Assembly: GCA_035610365.1 (NCBI GenBank)
Contig: CM069438.1
Coordinates: 31,675,869 to 31,739,868, forward strand
DNA: 64,000 nt
From: Aquatica leii
Taxonomy: Eukaryota > Arthropoda > Insecta > Coleoptera > Lampyridae
Direction: 5' to 3'
Of the stretch, positions 25,921 to 36,090 are shown piece by piece (position 1 is the first letter of the stretch; each line of letters opens with the position of its first letter). Below the pieces are notes generated by a model. That model was not told the DNA's origin. It saw only the letters and a program-made list of their open reading frames with translations, and did no database searches. A program made the translations under genes and the position numbers.

Positions 25921-27012
25921 CACCATGGTATCATGTCTAGTATGTGAAGAACAAGCAAAAGAGTCACTCACTCACCATGGTTGTCGTCAGTATTTTTCCA
26001 TAGATAGTTGATTTTATTTCAGTTTTTGCTAATACATACCAATTTTTCAAGCGTACTCACCGGCATGAGTTCCAAAGAAATTTGATAGAATAGGCTTCAA
26101 TTTCTACGAATCAAGTTTAATAGTTCTGGTTTTGACACAGTTTTTAGAAGACAAGCAAATACAATCTGCATGATGCTAACGTTTTGTCCTATAATTTCAG
26201 TAGTTGTTCTTCGTAATCCAAAAGTAAGAATATTGATTTAAGTAAAGTAACCAAATCTGTTTAATAGTGTAATTAAGATTTTCTAGCTCGGTACAAAAAA
26301 TGAGCTGAACCAGTGAGTATCTGAAGCTACAACAAACAGTTGCTGAGTTGTCGCTCCGCTAAAGTTGCATACTTTCTCGGCTCTAATAAGAAGCGAACCA
26401 AAACTTTTCCCAGAGAATTTTAAATTTCATTTATCAACCGGAACGTATCCAGTAGAGAAACTTAATTAAAAATCGCTTTACTCCTGTTAGTATACTGAAC
26501 AATTCTTCTAACAGCGTAATCGCTAAAAGTGTAATAGATATAATCGACGATGTAAATTAAATAGAAAGAAGAATTACTTACAATTTAGCAGAAGGCGTCT
26601 TAACAAAATCGACCGTTCAGTATGCAAGTGAAAGTACCAATCGCCCCGGACACGAAACACTTCTATAAGTGTCCAAATAATTTAATACTTTACATCCAGT
26701 AGGGTCCGCAACCAGTAGCGTCGTAAAATTTTATTAAAAATACGACTTTTAGACAACGAATGAGTACTGACATGTAGTAGATTTTGACTTTGCTTGACAG
26801 TGAAAATATTAATAAGTTTATCTTCATATCTAATTTGAAATTGTCTATCGTGTAGGTACGATTTTAGTATACGATAGCAGCAGTTGTCCGGTAACCGCTA
26901 GCTTCTTTATAAGATGACTTGATTATATATAATTAATAATATCGTCATCAAAAAATGTCAGTTCCAAGCCAATAACCCAAAACAGACAAAAAAATAATAC
27001 AAACGGTATTTA
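25921..27012. other. A+T-rich spacer, no gene seen
   Basis: No frame of credible length on either strand. It could contain the 5' terminal repeat of the gypsy remnant, but no matching partner near 17-18 kb was recognised. On the minus strand an AATAAA overlaps the stop codon of the LRR gene at its edge. Confidence 0.4.
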
Positions 27013-29799
27013 TTAAGTATAAGAATTTAACAATTCCATTTCAGAGTGTTGTCGTTTTACGTTCCTATTCAACCTAAGTCTTCTGCACACTAAATAAGTT
27101 AACATTGTCAAACACATGGAAGTTAACAAACTGCTTATAACCACTACCAATTGCACAAATAAATTGCTTTTGTCCGCGTTGACGTAAGTCAAAGCACGCG
27201 CACTATTCTCCATTTGCATTTCAGGCAAACGAGTAACATTTGATAAAAACGTTTCTTTCTGTCCAATTTTGGACCAGTACATTTCTGATTGTGTCGTATT
27301 TTTTAACAACATCTCAATACTATCTTTAACAGTTTTTGACAAATTATAGACTGCGTCTAAAGTATTTGGTTCTTGCTTGACCACAACCAAGTCAGCATCA
27401 ATACACGAAATACCTTCAATATTTTCGTCATCATATTTACCAGTCTTGTTAAACCGATAATCGATCGTTTTGCTTTTAAACGTTTTTATCATTTCTAGTA
27501 AAAATTTGCACTGCCATTTATTATCGTGCAAAGTAACGAAACGTAAGTTAAGATTGTGTTCCAACAACATAGAGTAGTTAAAATAGTTTAAACGATTTCC
27601 TTCTAAATCCAAAATTTGTAATTGTTCTAAAGGAAGCAACGACAATATATTTATTTCAGAAAATTTGTTAAACGACACATTCAACGAAATTAAATTGGGC
27701 AAATTAGAAAAAACGCTGTTGTTTAGTTTTTCCAAACCATTTTGACTTAACTGCAAATCGGTTAAACCTGGAAAGTGCTTGAAGCTACCCGTGTAGATGG
27801 TTTTTATTTGATTGTTGTTTAACATTAGCGTTTTTAAACTGAGCAGACCGTTTAGCGTATCTGGTGTCAAAGCTTGAATTTTGTTGTGTTGCAAATTCAA
27901 AATTTTTACAGTTTCCAAACTGTAAAATGCTTTAGGTTCTATATGTTGTAATAGGTTGTTACTAAGATCCAACAAAACTAAATTATATACACCAAGAAAT
28001 GTGTCTGATTTTAAGATTGTAATCTTATTGTTGCTTAAACGCATTTTGTTGTCAGTAAGCGGGTGCATGAAAAACTCACCAAAAGCTCTTGGTTCGACGC
28101 TGACGATTCCATTATTCTCAAGTGATAACACAGTAATGTTTACTATTCCATCAAACGCATTTTTCGAAAGCGTAACTATCAAATTATTGTCCAAGGCCAA
28201 ATCGTTACCATTCGCGTGGTCAAAAACCAGTTGCGCAAAAGCACCAGGCGCTATTTTTTCAATTTTGTTGTAAGATAAATTAAGCTTCATAGTGCTGTGT
28301 TTTGTAAAAGTGTTTTTGTACAATGTCTTCAAATAATTATAACTTAAATCCAATTGGCTCGTGACTGTACCAAAAGCGTTCGGTCTAATTATTTCAACGC
28401 TTGACATCGATAAATTTAAAATTCTCAAACTATTAAGATCGTTAAAAGTACCACTTAAAATGGTGTTGATGCGATTTTGACTAAGATTCAGCGTGATCAA
28501 ATTGCTTAATCCGTCGAAACTTTTTTCTTCCACGTACTTAATATTGTTTTGGTTTAAGTTGAGCAATTGCAATTGTTTCAGTTTGAAGAAAGTGTTCGCT
28601 TTTAAATGCTGAATCTTGTTTTGACTCAAATCTAAATGCGTCAATTCTGATAAAGAAGAAAAGACTATTGGTTCTAAAATGGTAAGTAAATTTTTGGCTA
28701 GATTCAAGTTGTGTAACATATTTGGTGCTGGTAACAAGCGTTGGTTAAGCACAGTGAGTGAGTTACCTGATAAATCCATTTTGGTTAAGTTGCCTAAACC
28801 GATAAAAACATCTTTTTCTATTGATTGTAGGTGGTTGTTTTGTAAAAACAATTGCTTGAGGTTAGTTAAATTGCTAAACGTGGATTCTTTTAGGATGCGC
28901 AGTTTGTTATTGCGCAGGTTGAGAACTTCGAGCTGAGAAAGATGACTAAACAGCAATAAATGCAAGTCATCAAGTTGTGTTGATGATAAATCTAAGTTTT
29001 GCAGCAACTGTAGTTTGGCAAATGTATGCTGTTTTAGAATGCCTATACGATTTTGTGATAAATCTAATGAGCGCAATAACGGTGTTGGATTAAAAGCCTC
29101 TTGATCGATTGTGTATATGTTTGAGTTACTCAAATTCAGATTTAGTAAACTTGACAAACCGGTAAACGCATTAGGTGACAGTGTCTTCACGTCATTATTA
29201 CTTAAAACCAAAGAAGTTAGTTTGTCCAAAGTGGAAAAAGCGCCGTCAATTACGGTAACATAATTTGAAGATAAATCTAGTAAGCTCAAATTGCGCATAT
29301 CTCCAAAGCCGACTGAGATAATTTGATTGTTGCTCAAGTATAATTTTTGAAGAGTTTTTGGAAAACTTTCGTTTGTAACTCGACTTAAGTAATTGTTGGT
29401 TAAGTGTAACACTTCGAGGCTATTTAAATTTTTAACGAAATTAACTTGAGCTATTTTATTCCGATCTAAATCCAAATGTACCAGTTTAATAAAATCTTTA
29501 AAAGCATCGACTGTTACGTTTTTAACTTCGCTATTTCTTATACTGAGATATAAGACGTTTTTTCCCAACGTCTGCGAAAATTTGTTCCGATCAATTAACG
29601 GTAGTGTCGAGTTTTGTATTTCCAAAACGCTGGCTGGACCAAAACTGTCTTGCGTTGCTAAGGGCATATCTAAACCTGTCAGCCTTGTGCAAAATGTTCG
29701 TTTTAAATAGATGTAGTCTATTAAAGCACCGTTCCAAACACATTTCTGCGTTGTCACCGCTTGCAATGTCAAATGCAGTGCCACAATCTTAAGTATCAT
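27013..29799 (-). CDS. Leucine-rich-repeat single-pass membrane protein, single exon
   Basis: An uninterrupted 928-residue protein. I start it at the ATG at 29799, four codons inside the longer TTG-opened frame, because it begins directly with a signal-peptide-like stretch (MILKIVALHLTLQAVTT). After a Cys-containing N-terminal cap (residues about 18-85) come about 28 typical extracellular LRRs of 22-24 residues (LxxLxLxxNxIxxIxxxxF), then an LRR C-terminal cap with NKWQCKFLLEM and a later SCIDADL cysteine. One transmembrane helix near residues 882-904 (LVVVISSLLTSMCLTMLTYLV) is followed by a basic 24-residue tail without a TIR domain. The architecture fits chaoptin- or acid-labile-subunit-like adhesion or receptor proteins of insects rather than Toll. 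The ligand is unknown. There is no sign of decay despite the transposon-rich surroundings. Confidence 0.93.
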   Translation of the reverse strand: MILKIVALHLTLQAVTTQKCVWNGALIDYIYLKRTFCTRLTGLDMPLATQDSFGPASVLEIQNSTLPLIDRNKFSQTLGKNVLYLSIRNSEVKNVTVDAFKDFIKLVHLDLDRNKIAQVNFVKNLNSLEVLHLTNNYLSRVTNESFPKTLQKLYLSNNQIISVGFGDMRNLSLLDLSSNYVTVIDGAFSTLDKLTSLVLSNNDVKTLSPNAFTGLSSLLNLNLSNSNIYTIDQEAFNPTPLLRSLDLSQNRIGILKQHTFAKLQLLQNLDLSSTQLDDLHLLLFSHLSQLEVLNLRNNKLRILKESTFSNLTNLKQLFLQNNHLQSIEKDVFIGLGNLTKMDLSGNSLTVLNQRLLPAPNMLHNLNLAKNLLTILEPIVFSSLSELTHLDLSQNKIQHLKANTFFKLKQLQLLNLNQNNIKYVEEKSFDGLSNLITLNLSQNRINTILSGTFNDLNSLRILNLSMSSVEIIRPNAFGTVTSQLDLSYNYLKTLYKNTFTKHSTMKLNLSYNKIEKIAPGAFAQLVFDHANGNDLALDNNLIVTLSKNAFDGIVNITVLSLENNGIVSVEPRAFGEFFMHPLTDNKMRLSNNKITILKSDTFLGVYNLVLLDLSNNLLQHIEPKAFYSLETVKILNLQHNKIQALTPDTLNGLLSLKTLMLNNNQIKTIYTGSFKHFPGLTDLQLSQNGLEKLNNSVFSNLPNLISLNVSFNKFSEINILSLLPLEQLQILDLEGNRLNYFNYSMLLEHNLNLRFVTLHDNKWQCKFLLEMIKTFKSKTIDYRFNKTGKYDDENIEGISCIDADLVVVKQEPNTLDAVYNLSKTVKDSIEMLLKNTTQSEMYWSKIGQKETFLSNVTRLPEMQMENSARALTYVNADKSNLFVQLVVVISSLLTSMCLTMLTYLVCRRLRLNRNVKRQHSEMELLNSYT

Positions 29800-31174
29800 T
29801 TTCTGTAACAAAAAAAAATTAATTAATTAAGCACGCAAAAAGTTTATTTAAATAACAAATTATGTTTAATGTTTGTAAACATATTTAATAATATGCCCAT
29901 AATTAATAATAATTAGGTACATTAAATGAGACGATTTTATTGACGATTGTGTGGTAAAAGTCTAATTAAACAATAAAAACCAACAAACAATTGCGAAGTA
30001 GAATAATACCATTTAATTAGTTTTCTAAAGTCAAAAATAGTTTGCAAACAATTTTTCGGTATTAAAAGCAGACACAATTATATAACTACGTTTTTCATAA
30101 ACCGTTGTAAACAAAGTATCCTCCGGCGTAAGTTCATTAAAAAAAGGAGTATGCAAATGATATAAAATTATAAAGCATATAATTATATTCTACAGATGAT
30201 AAAAGTGAAAATAAGTCGAGTATAACAGTTCCAAATGTAGAAAAGATTGATTTATATTCAAGAAAATAATCTTTAGGCTTATGTAAAGCAAAGCACCCTA
30301 AGATGAAAGAATTTGAAAAACGTTATTGGAAGATTTATTTAAGCAAACACCAAATCTTCAAGTAACAGTGTGATTTTTTCCAAATAAATTAGCACACTAC
30401 AAGTCTTCAGATATTATTAGATAAACATTAGTAGTCATAATATCCTTGAAACTATAAATATAACAAGGTTAATGATTACTATAAACAATTGAATATAACA
30501 TCAGGAAATAGCATTACCCAGGTAAATTACCATGCATTAATAAAACAAATCATAGTTTTTCTTGATTTCTTTTATTTAAATGTTGGTACTTCTGAAAAGT
30601 TTGTCACGTTTCATTGGCTGTGCATCGCCCGTTTTAGCCAAAAGATTACTTTTAATGCGTCTTTCTGATGCATTATACTTAAAGGTGTAAACATTGTACA
30701 GTTAGTTAGAATAGTATACTCAACCCTTAGATTTTTGTTATGAATAAACTAATAAGATTCTTATAGACAGACCAAAAGACGTAAAAACGCAATACATTTT
30801 TAGTTCTTTCAAAAACAATAGTAAATTACGAAAAAAATGATGCGGTAGGTACCTACTAAGCCAACAACGACCGAATAGAAGCTTTTATTACAAGAATTGC
30901 GCCGAAAAAACTAAAAAAAGATTTAAGTCGAGATTATGCAATCACAAAATTCGTATGTACTACAATTGTCCGGACCAAGAGGAGACAACGTCATCAAAAA
31001 CCTAAATCTAAGGTGGAGAGGACCAAGCCGAAAGATGCGTGACTGGATAGAAGACCAGTCGTCACTGGTTCCAATCTCGGGGCACCAGGCGAACCATGTT
31101 GTATATAGCCTTCCGTGCGTATCGCGGCACTGCGCACAGCGACCTTCTTTTCCTAGGCACTCGTGGGAACATAT
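29800..31174. other. A+T-rich intergenic region
   Basis: From 29800 to about 30900 there are only short frames and no recognisable element; it should contain the promoter and 5' leader of the minus-strand LRR gene. From about 30910 the base composition changes to G+C-richer sequence that leads into the DUF4780-type LINE and may be its 5' untranslated part. The two overlapping 87-89 codon frames at 30923-31199, one per strand, match nothing I know. Confidence 0.5.
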
Positions 31175-31709
31175 ATGGAACCATCGACCCAAAATTTAAA
31201 TTTAAAAAAAGACGGGGACTCTGAGCAGAACCCAAAAATAACGGTTGACGCTGAGCGCCAACCCGAAAAACCCAAAAAGCTTTCGGGGGCGACAAGACGA
31301 AAGCTTAAAAAACAAAGAGAGGTTCGGGAGCGCACGCAACCGGTTCCACTTCAATAGCGGGGACGCGAGAGCAAAACTCACCCATACAAGAAGCAAAGGC
31401 GGGCACGTCAGAAACGCAACAGCGACACCAGACAAAGAAACCCAAAAAAAGACATTCAGGGACACTCTGACGGGAATTGCTCTTGCAATTATACCAAAAA
31501 GGTTTCCTAAAAACACCATCAGTCCTGAAGAATCCGAGGTCATAAAAACCTCGATACTTAGATGGATTGACAAATTGGAGAAGGGACAAGCTTCTCCGCG
31601 TTTTCAGGAATGTGCCCATAAAGGGGGATTTCTGAAAATAACGTGCGCAGACGAAGCAACCAGAGAGTGGCTAATCGGCACGTCAAATATTAAGAAACCA
31701 CTAGGGGAA
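31175..31709 (+). pseudogene. DUF4780-type ORF1, N-terminal part
   Basis: Starts MEPSTQNLNLKK and soon carries KKLSGATRRKLKKQRE, a basic stretch typical of the start of these ORF1 proteins. The first frame ends at 31357; a frameshift near 31330 moves to the frame that continues ALAIIPKRFPKNTISPEE, ILRWIDKLEKGQASPRFQ and GGFLKITCADEATREWL, the core of the DUF4780 domain. It is cut at KKPLGE by the R1-like insertion. The protein probably binds the element RNA. Downstream codons in the same long frame (to 31808) belong to the inserted element, not to this gene. Confidence 0.75.
31702..31709. repeat. Target site duplication, left side of R1-like copy 2
   Basis: TAGGGGAA here and TAGGGAA at 35712-35718 flank the inserted LINE. 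They differ by one G. The interrupted ORF1 reads correctly up to this point and again from the right-hand copy, which supports the placement. Confidence 0.75.
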
Positions 31710-31710
31710 G

Positions 31711-32171
31711 AGGAGGAGGAAGATGTGGACCCACCAAACCACCCGAACTTGCTTGGTACAAGTTCGCCACAAAATAGGATAGGTAAGAAAAGAACATGTT
31801 TTATTTAAAGGACAAGTCTGATTAAGACTCGGTTGGATGAGCTAAGGTAACGGTACGTGCTTTGAGAGCACGCGGTTCAGCGAGGCACCTGCCTTTCGGC
31901 TTATTCCTGCTTCTAAGGCATAAAACCAAGTAGATGGGAAAAGGACTTAGAAAATTTTGAGCAGGAACTAAGAGAGGCAGATTAGTTAAGTAGCTACGGC
32001 GAAAAAGAAACTAAAAGGGCTATTCAAAATAAAAATAATGAAATAAATGACTCTAAAATAAAATACATGCTATTAATGTTAATAAAAACTAAATACCTAC
32101 TTTGCCGTAGCACACTTATAAGAAAAATAAACAAAACCATGCAAATTTCGTTAGAAAATAAAATCTTATTA
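31711..32171 (-). other. 3' untranslated region of R1-like copy 2
   Basis: Noncoding tail between the ORF2 stop and the 3' end. Blocks around GCTTTGAGAGCACG and CAAGTAGATGGGAAAAGG are shared with 20960-21040 of copy 1, so both copies end at the same 3' point, as target-primed reverse transcription predicts. Confidence 0.7.
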
Positions 32172-35100
32172 TTATTGTAAACTCTGGTCTCTCTTTGCAA
32201 AACGTCTATAAATGTTTACATCAGGCACCAGTTCGAGGATGGCCTGAGGGGAATCGGGATACGGGCTAACAATGAATGACAGGGCACTCCGATCCTCATC
32301 GAATTTGCGACAAGCGAGAATCCGATGCGCCGGAGTGTCAGGAACGCCACACGACGGACATCTGTCATCATCCAAAACGCTAATGCGCTTTAGATGGCAA
32401 CGGAATCCGCCGTGTGAAGACAGGATTTGGACGGCCTCTCGTCCAGGGACGTGGGGCATTCTGACCCAGGTAAGGATATCCGGTATAAGAGAATAGGCAT
32501 TACGCCCTTTATGGGAAGTGTCCCACAGCCGCTGCCATTCACCCAAGATCAAAACCTTTAAGTGACGCTTGGCCGCTGAAAAGGACGGAAAATCGTCGTT
32601 TAAAACGTGCTGGTCAAGGAAATTGCACGAGCCAGCCTTGCGAAGAACTTTGGTGCAGTAGATTTCCTGCAATAGGAGATGTAGGGGAGGATGTTTAGAA
32701 ATAACACAGAGGGTATCGACGGGAACGGTACGATACGCTCCTAGGATAGTTCTCAGGAATAAGGATTGGAGCGAGTTTCCTGACCACGTGGGAGTGTCGA
32801 AGTCTGCGGTACCAAATGTCTAGGCCATAAGTGAGCATGGGAATGACTGCATTGTCGAAGATATTCGCAAGATGTTTTTTGTAAAGGTTCCATTTCAATC
32901 GTGAGTATTTGTAGAACAAGTGCAAGACGCTCTTACACTTGTCAACCACGAAAGCGCAATGTTTTACAAAACTCAGTTTGTCGTCAAGCAAAAGTCCGAG
33001 GTACTTAAATTCGAACACCCTTCGGACAGGAGTATCGTGGAAGCGCAGTAAAGGATCTCGTCTTAGTGTAGAGCCAAAAACCATGTACTTAGTCTTGTCT
33101 GCAGAAATACTTAGTTTATTGCTGCCAGCCCAGCCGGTCACAATATTTAGGCACGTGTTAGATTTTGCCTCCAAGTCTCGTCTGGAATTTGCGGACACTG
33201 TGACAGTTATGTCGTCCGCATAAGCGAAAATGTCGCAATCTGCTGGTAAGTCTTTGTCTAGAAGATCGTTTACCACCAAGTTCCACAAAGTCGGCCCAAA
33301 AACCGAGCCTTGTGGACAGCCCTTCGTCAGTCGTTTCGTAAACGTAGAACGTGAAACGTTCGCAGAGTAAGTTATCGATCTGTTCGAAAAATAGCTACGA
33401 ATGACGCGCGTGGCGTCTGCAGGTACTCTCTTAACGACGAGAGCTTTGATTATAGAGGGCCACCATACGTTGTTGAACGCTCCAGAAATGTCTATGAAAA
33501 TAGCGAGTCTGTACTTGGAAACGTTCGATTGTACAATTGTTATTAATCGACGGGCGGCGTCAGTCGTCGTTTTGCCAGGAACGAAGCCATATTGACTAGG
33601 ATGGAATAAGACGTTGGGCGGAATGTCGTCATGTATCTTTTGTAGAAGTGTCCTTTCAAAAAGTTTACCTAGTTCAGATAACAAAGTTATCGGACGGTAC
33701 GAGTTGGGGTTGGCGAGATCCTTCTTTCCGGGTTGAGAATAGTGATTAGTTTACCAGCTTTCCAGCTGGTAGGAAAATAGCCAATTTTTATGCAAGAGTT
33801 GAACAGGTCAACGATCGTTGATGAGAGAGAATCTAGAACAACCGTTCGCAAAACATTACAATATATTCCGTCAAGTCCAGGAGCTTTGTTTCTAGGAATT
33901 TTGCTAGCCACCGCGGCTAAATCGTCGCTAGTGACCACCCAGTCCTGTCGGGAATTACTTATCAAAAAAGATCGGGATCTTATTTGAGCATGATGGACAT
34001 TGTCCGTCGAGGGATCGTCGTCCGGGAATAATGTGGAAACTATAACTTTGATCGTGTCCAGTTCTGAAATAGTGTATCTGTCGCTGTCTTTAACATTTGA
34101 ACATGGTTGGATCGACAGGAATTTACGGGAGGATAACCTGTAAACTAACCCCCAGGGACTCGTTGGCTTTTTTCCACGAAACTTTGCCAAGAGCTATATT
34201 TCGCTGTCTTCACTGCCAGTTTGTACCGGTGAAGCGCGGCCTTATAGGAGGCAAGCCATTGAGGTTTAACGTTGGCAGGAGCTTTTTGGTGGTGTTTTCT
34301 TAAACAACGCACCGCTCGCTTTAACCTGTCTAACTTAGGACTCCACCAAGGTACACCAGCTCTAGATTTTAAGCGTATGCTGTTTAAGCCATTGTGGCAA
34401 GAGTCGAGAATCATCCTGGTCAACTTATCGATGAGAGCGTCCACAGATTTAGGATCGTGGCACGAAGCACCACGAGGAAGATACGAAGGAATTAAACTTG
34501 AGATAGCCTCATTTAGGCGAACGGGATCAATACGTTTATAGTCAAGGATTCTTTTAGGGATCGGAACGTGGTTTGGGGCCTTGACGGTTAATTCAAACCG
34601 TATCAGTCGGTGATCACTTTCAGTTATATCTGGAATGACGCGCCAGTTCGATATTTTTCTGGCTAAACAAGGAGAAGCTAATGTTACGTCTATATTAGTT
34701 GAGCCTAGATGGCTAGCGAAAGTGAAAGGTTGATATGGTTCATTAACAACACAGAGGTCGCGTTTACCCACGAGGTTCTCCACACATCGTCCTCGTTCGT
34801 CGGTCACCGGGGAGTGCCAAAGCGGCGATTTCGAGTTGAAGTCACCTGCTATGATAATAGGAGTGCCTCTTAATTCATCGAGAATTTTATCTAAGTGTTG
34901 GAGATGAGTACGAACATCCTCACTCGGCGGCCAATAAACGCCAACGATTGCCAGGGAGGTGTTTCCAACCGTAACCATGGTTACTGCATTGCAGTCGTTG
35001 GTTAAATGGCTGAGTGTTACCACTCCGACGGGCTTCGAACTATTGAAAACAATAGCCGAGTAGTACCGCATAGAAGAGGATGCGGCTATCCTGTTGAAGG

Positions 35101-35281
35101 GTACAGCCGCCCCAGCGAGCTTGTACCCTGAACCTGAACTAAACACGTATGGCTCTTGGGTCAGTAGTATGTCTATATTATTGTCGGAGGAGAAACCCAT
35201 TGCTTCGAAAGCCGCAACACGTGAATTGCGAAGATTCACTTGCGCAAACCTCAAAGTTAATTGAGTGTTCTCAAAGTCCAT
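32172..35281 (-). pseudogene. R1-like ORF2 (endonuclease-reverse transcriptase), copy 2
   Basis: About 1030 codons, the usual ORF2 length for this superfamily, split over four frames: 34145-35281, 33687-34190, 32695-33684 and 32172-32672. Endonuclease: RFAQVNLRNSR, catalytic Glu in LTQEPYVF, VGVYWPPS, AGDFNSKSPLWHS and SDHRLI. RT: APGLDGIY, FIDISGAFNNVWWP, TKGCPQGSVFGPTLW and FAYADDITVTV with the catalytic Asp pair intact, then KYLGLLLDD. C-terminus: CPSCGVPDTPAHRILAC, the zinc-binding motif of R1-type ORF2. The ATG at 35281 is chosen because it overlaps the ORF1 stop and is followed at once by the endonuclease start. Three frameshifts inactivate it. Confidence 0.88.
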
Positions 35282-35711
35282 AATCTGTATTAGAGATTTT
35301 GGCGTCGAGCCTTTTCAGGTAGGCTGGGCAGGTGCTGGAAATGGCTTTGTGTTTGACAACATCTCCTTTATGACCAAAGCGAACGCAGTTCGCGCATGTA
35401 GGGTCTCTTTCCAAATTCGGGCATGCTTTTGTTTCGTGCTTTTCAGCACAGTGGCCGCACTGTATCTCGCTTTTACAGTCGCTCGAGTGGTGGCCGTATT
35501 TCTGGCAATTGAAACAGCGAGTGACTCGGATGTGGTCATTGACCCTACACGCATTCCACGCTACGTAAACGCGACGCGATGCCAAAAGGTATCGTCGCAC
35601 ATCGGCATGGACCTCAATGATCCAATTGCCGTTAGGTTGGTCTCTAGGACCGAAACGGAAAAGGACTTTTAGATGCTGATTGGCCAAGTAGGCCAAGTGG
35701 TGGGGGGATGA
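35271..35711 (-). CDS. R1-like ORF1 (Gag), C-terminal zinc-knuckle part, copy 2
   Basis: The frame is open to the truncation point at 35711 and has no genuine start; a TTG at 35696 is just an internal codon. After a block FGPRDQPNGNWIIEVHADVR come three CCHC-type knuckles: CFNCQKYGHHSSDC, CGHCAEKHETKAC and CANCVRFGHKGDVVKH (the last extended and ending near CPAYLKRLDAK). These bind nucleic acid in the LINE ribonucleoprotein. The stop at 35271-35273 overlaps the ORF2 ATG at 35281 by 11 bases, which implies coupled translation or reinitiation. The same junction peptide KRLDAKI occurs in copy 1. The missing N-terminal half follows from 5' truncation. Confidence 0.85.
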   Translation of the reverse strand, partial: SSPHHLAYLANQHLKVLFRFGPRDQPNGNWIIEVHADVRRYLLASRRVYVAWNACRVNDHIRVTRCFNCQKYGHHSSDCKSEIQCGHCAEKHETKACPNLERDPTCANCVRFGHKGDVVKHKAISSTCPAYLKRLDAKISNTDYGL

Positions 35712-35718
35712 TAGGGAA
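35712..35718. repeat. Target site duplication, right side of R1-like copy 2
   Basis: TAGGGAA, the partner of TAGGGGAA at 31702-31709. Codons of the interrupted DUF4780 domain continue directly from it. Confidence 0.75.
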
Positions 35719-36090
35719 CTAAAGATTATTTATCTCAAAGACCTTCCTGCACCCAAAAAGGTTATCACTTAGGTCCCGCGAACAGCACTGGAATCGACCA
35801 CTCTATTGAAAAGAATATCGGTACAGAAGAACATCAGTACCGAAACGTGGCGGGTGGTTAACTCTAAACCAGATTCTAAAAAAACCCAATACGTCCTGTT
35901 TATGGACAAGAGGTCCTGGGAGAAGGTGGAAGCGTAAACTATCCAATAGCACCTTGGGTTTTCAAGGATCACTCTCCGGGCGCTGGCCGACTTTAAAAAG
36001 GACAGCAAAGAACCGGATGCTACAAGAGATGTCCAGCTAAAATATCTGTAGTAAAGGAGGGCAACCGGAGGAAGTTCATTATCGGATCCG
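35718..36090 (+). pseudogene. DUF4780-type ORF1, C-terminal part after the insertion
   Basis: Immediately after the target duplication the frame reads ELKIIYLKDLPAPKKVIT, which is the expected continuation of the domain that stops at 31709. It then meets a stop, and further fragments in this and another frame (TTLLKRISVQ, STETWRVVNSKPD, QYVLFMDKRSWEKVEA) show the rest of the domain with stops. It is split by the R1-like copy and further decayed. Confidence 0.75.

Larger units (their letters stand above)
31710..35711 (-). mobile_element. R1-like non-LTR retrotransposon, copy 2 (5'-truncated)
   Basis: Minus-strand LINE inserted in the DUF4780-type element. The 3' end is at about 31710 (AG-rich on plus, next to GTGGACCCACCAA, shared with copy 1) and the 5' end at about 35711, inside ORF1, so it is 5'-truncated, as LINE insertions often are. 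The flanks carry TAGGGGAA (31702-31709) and TAGGGAA (35712-35718). ORF1 and ORF2 overlap by 11 bases. ORF2 is broken into four frames but keeps the RT catalytic motif, so it is younger or better preserved than copy 1. The FDN/FNNVWWP block and the C-terminal zinc-binding motif point to the R1 superfamily (R1/TRAS/SART/Waldo); I cannot place it further. Confidence 0.9.

Noticed and set aside
30923..31199. Overlapping 87-89 codon frames on both strands before the LINE ORF1
   Set aside because: No recognisable motif; probably the LINE 5' untranslated region or chance frames in G+C-richer sequence.
31245..31808. 187-codon plus-strand frame as one protein
   Set aside because: Only the part up to 31709 is DUF4780-type ORF1; the acidic EEEEEDVDPP end is read from the 3' end of the inserted R1-like LINE on the opposite strand.
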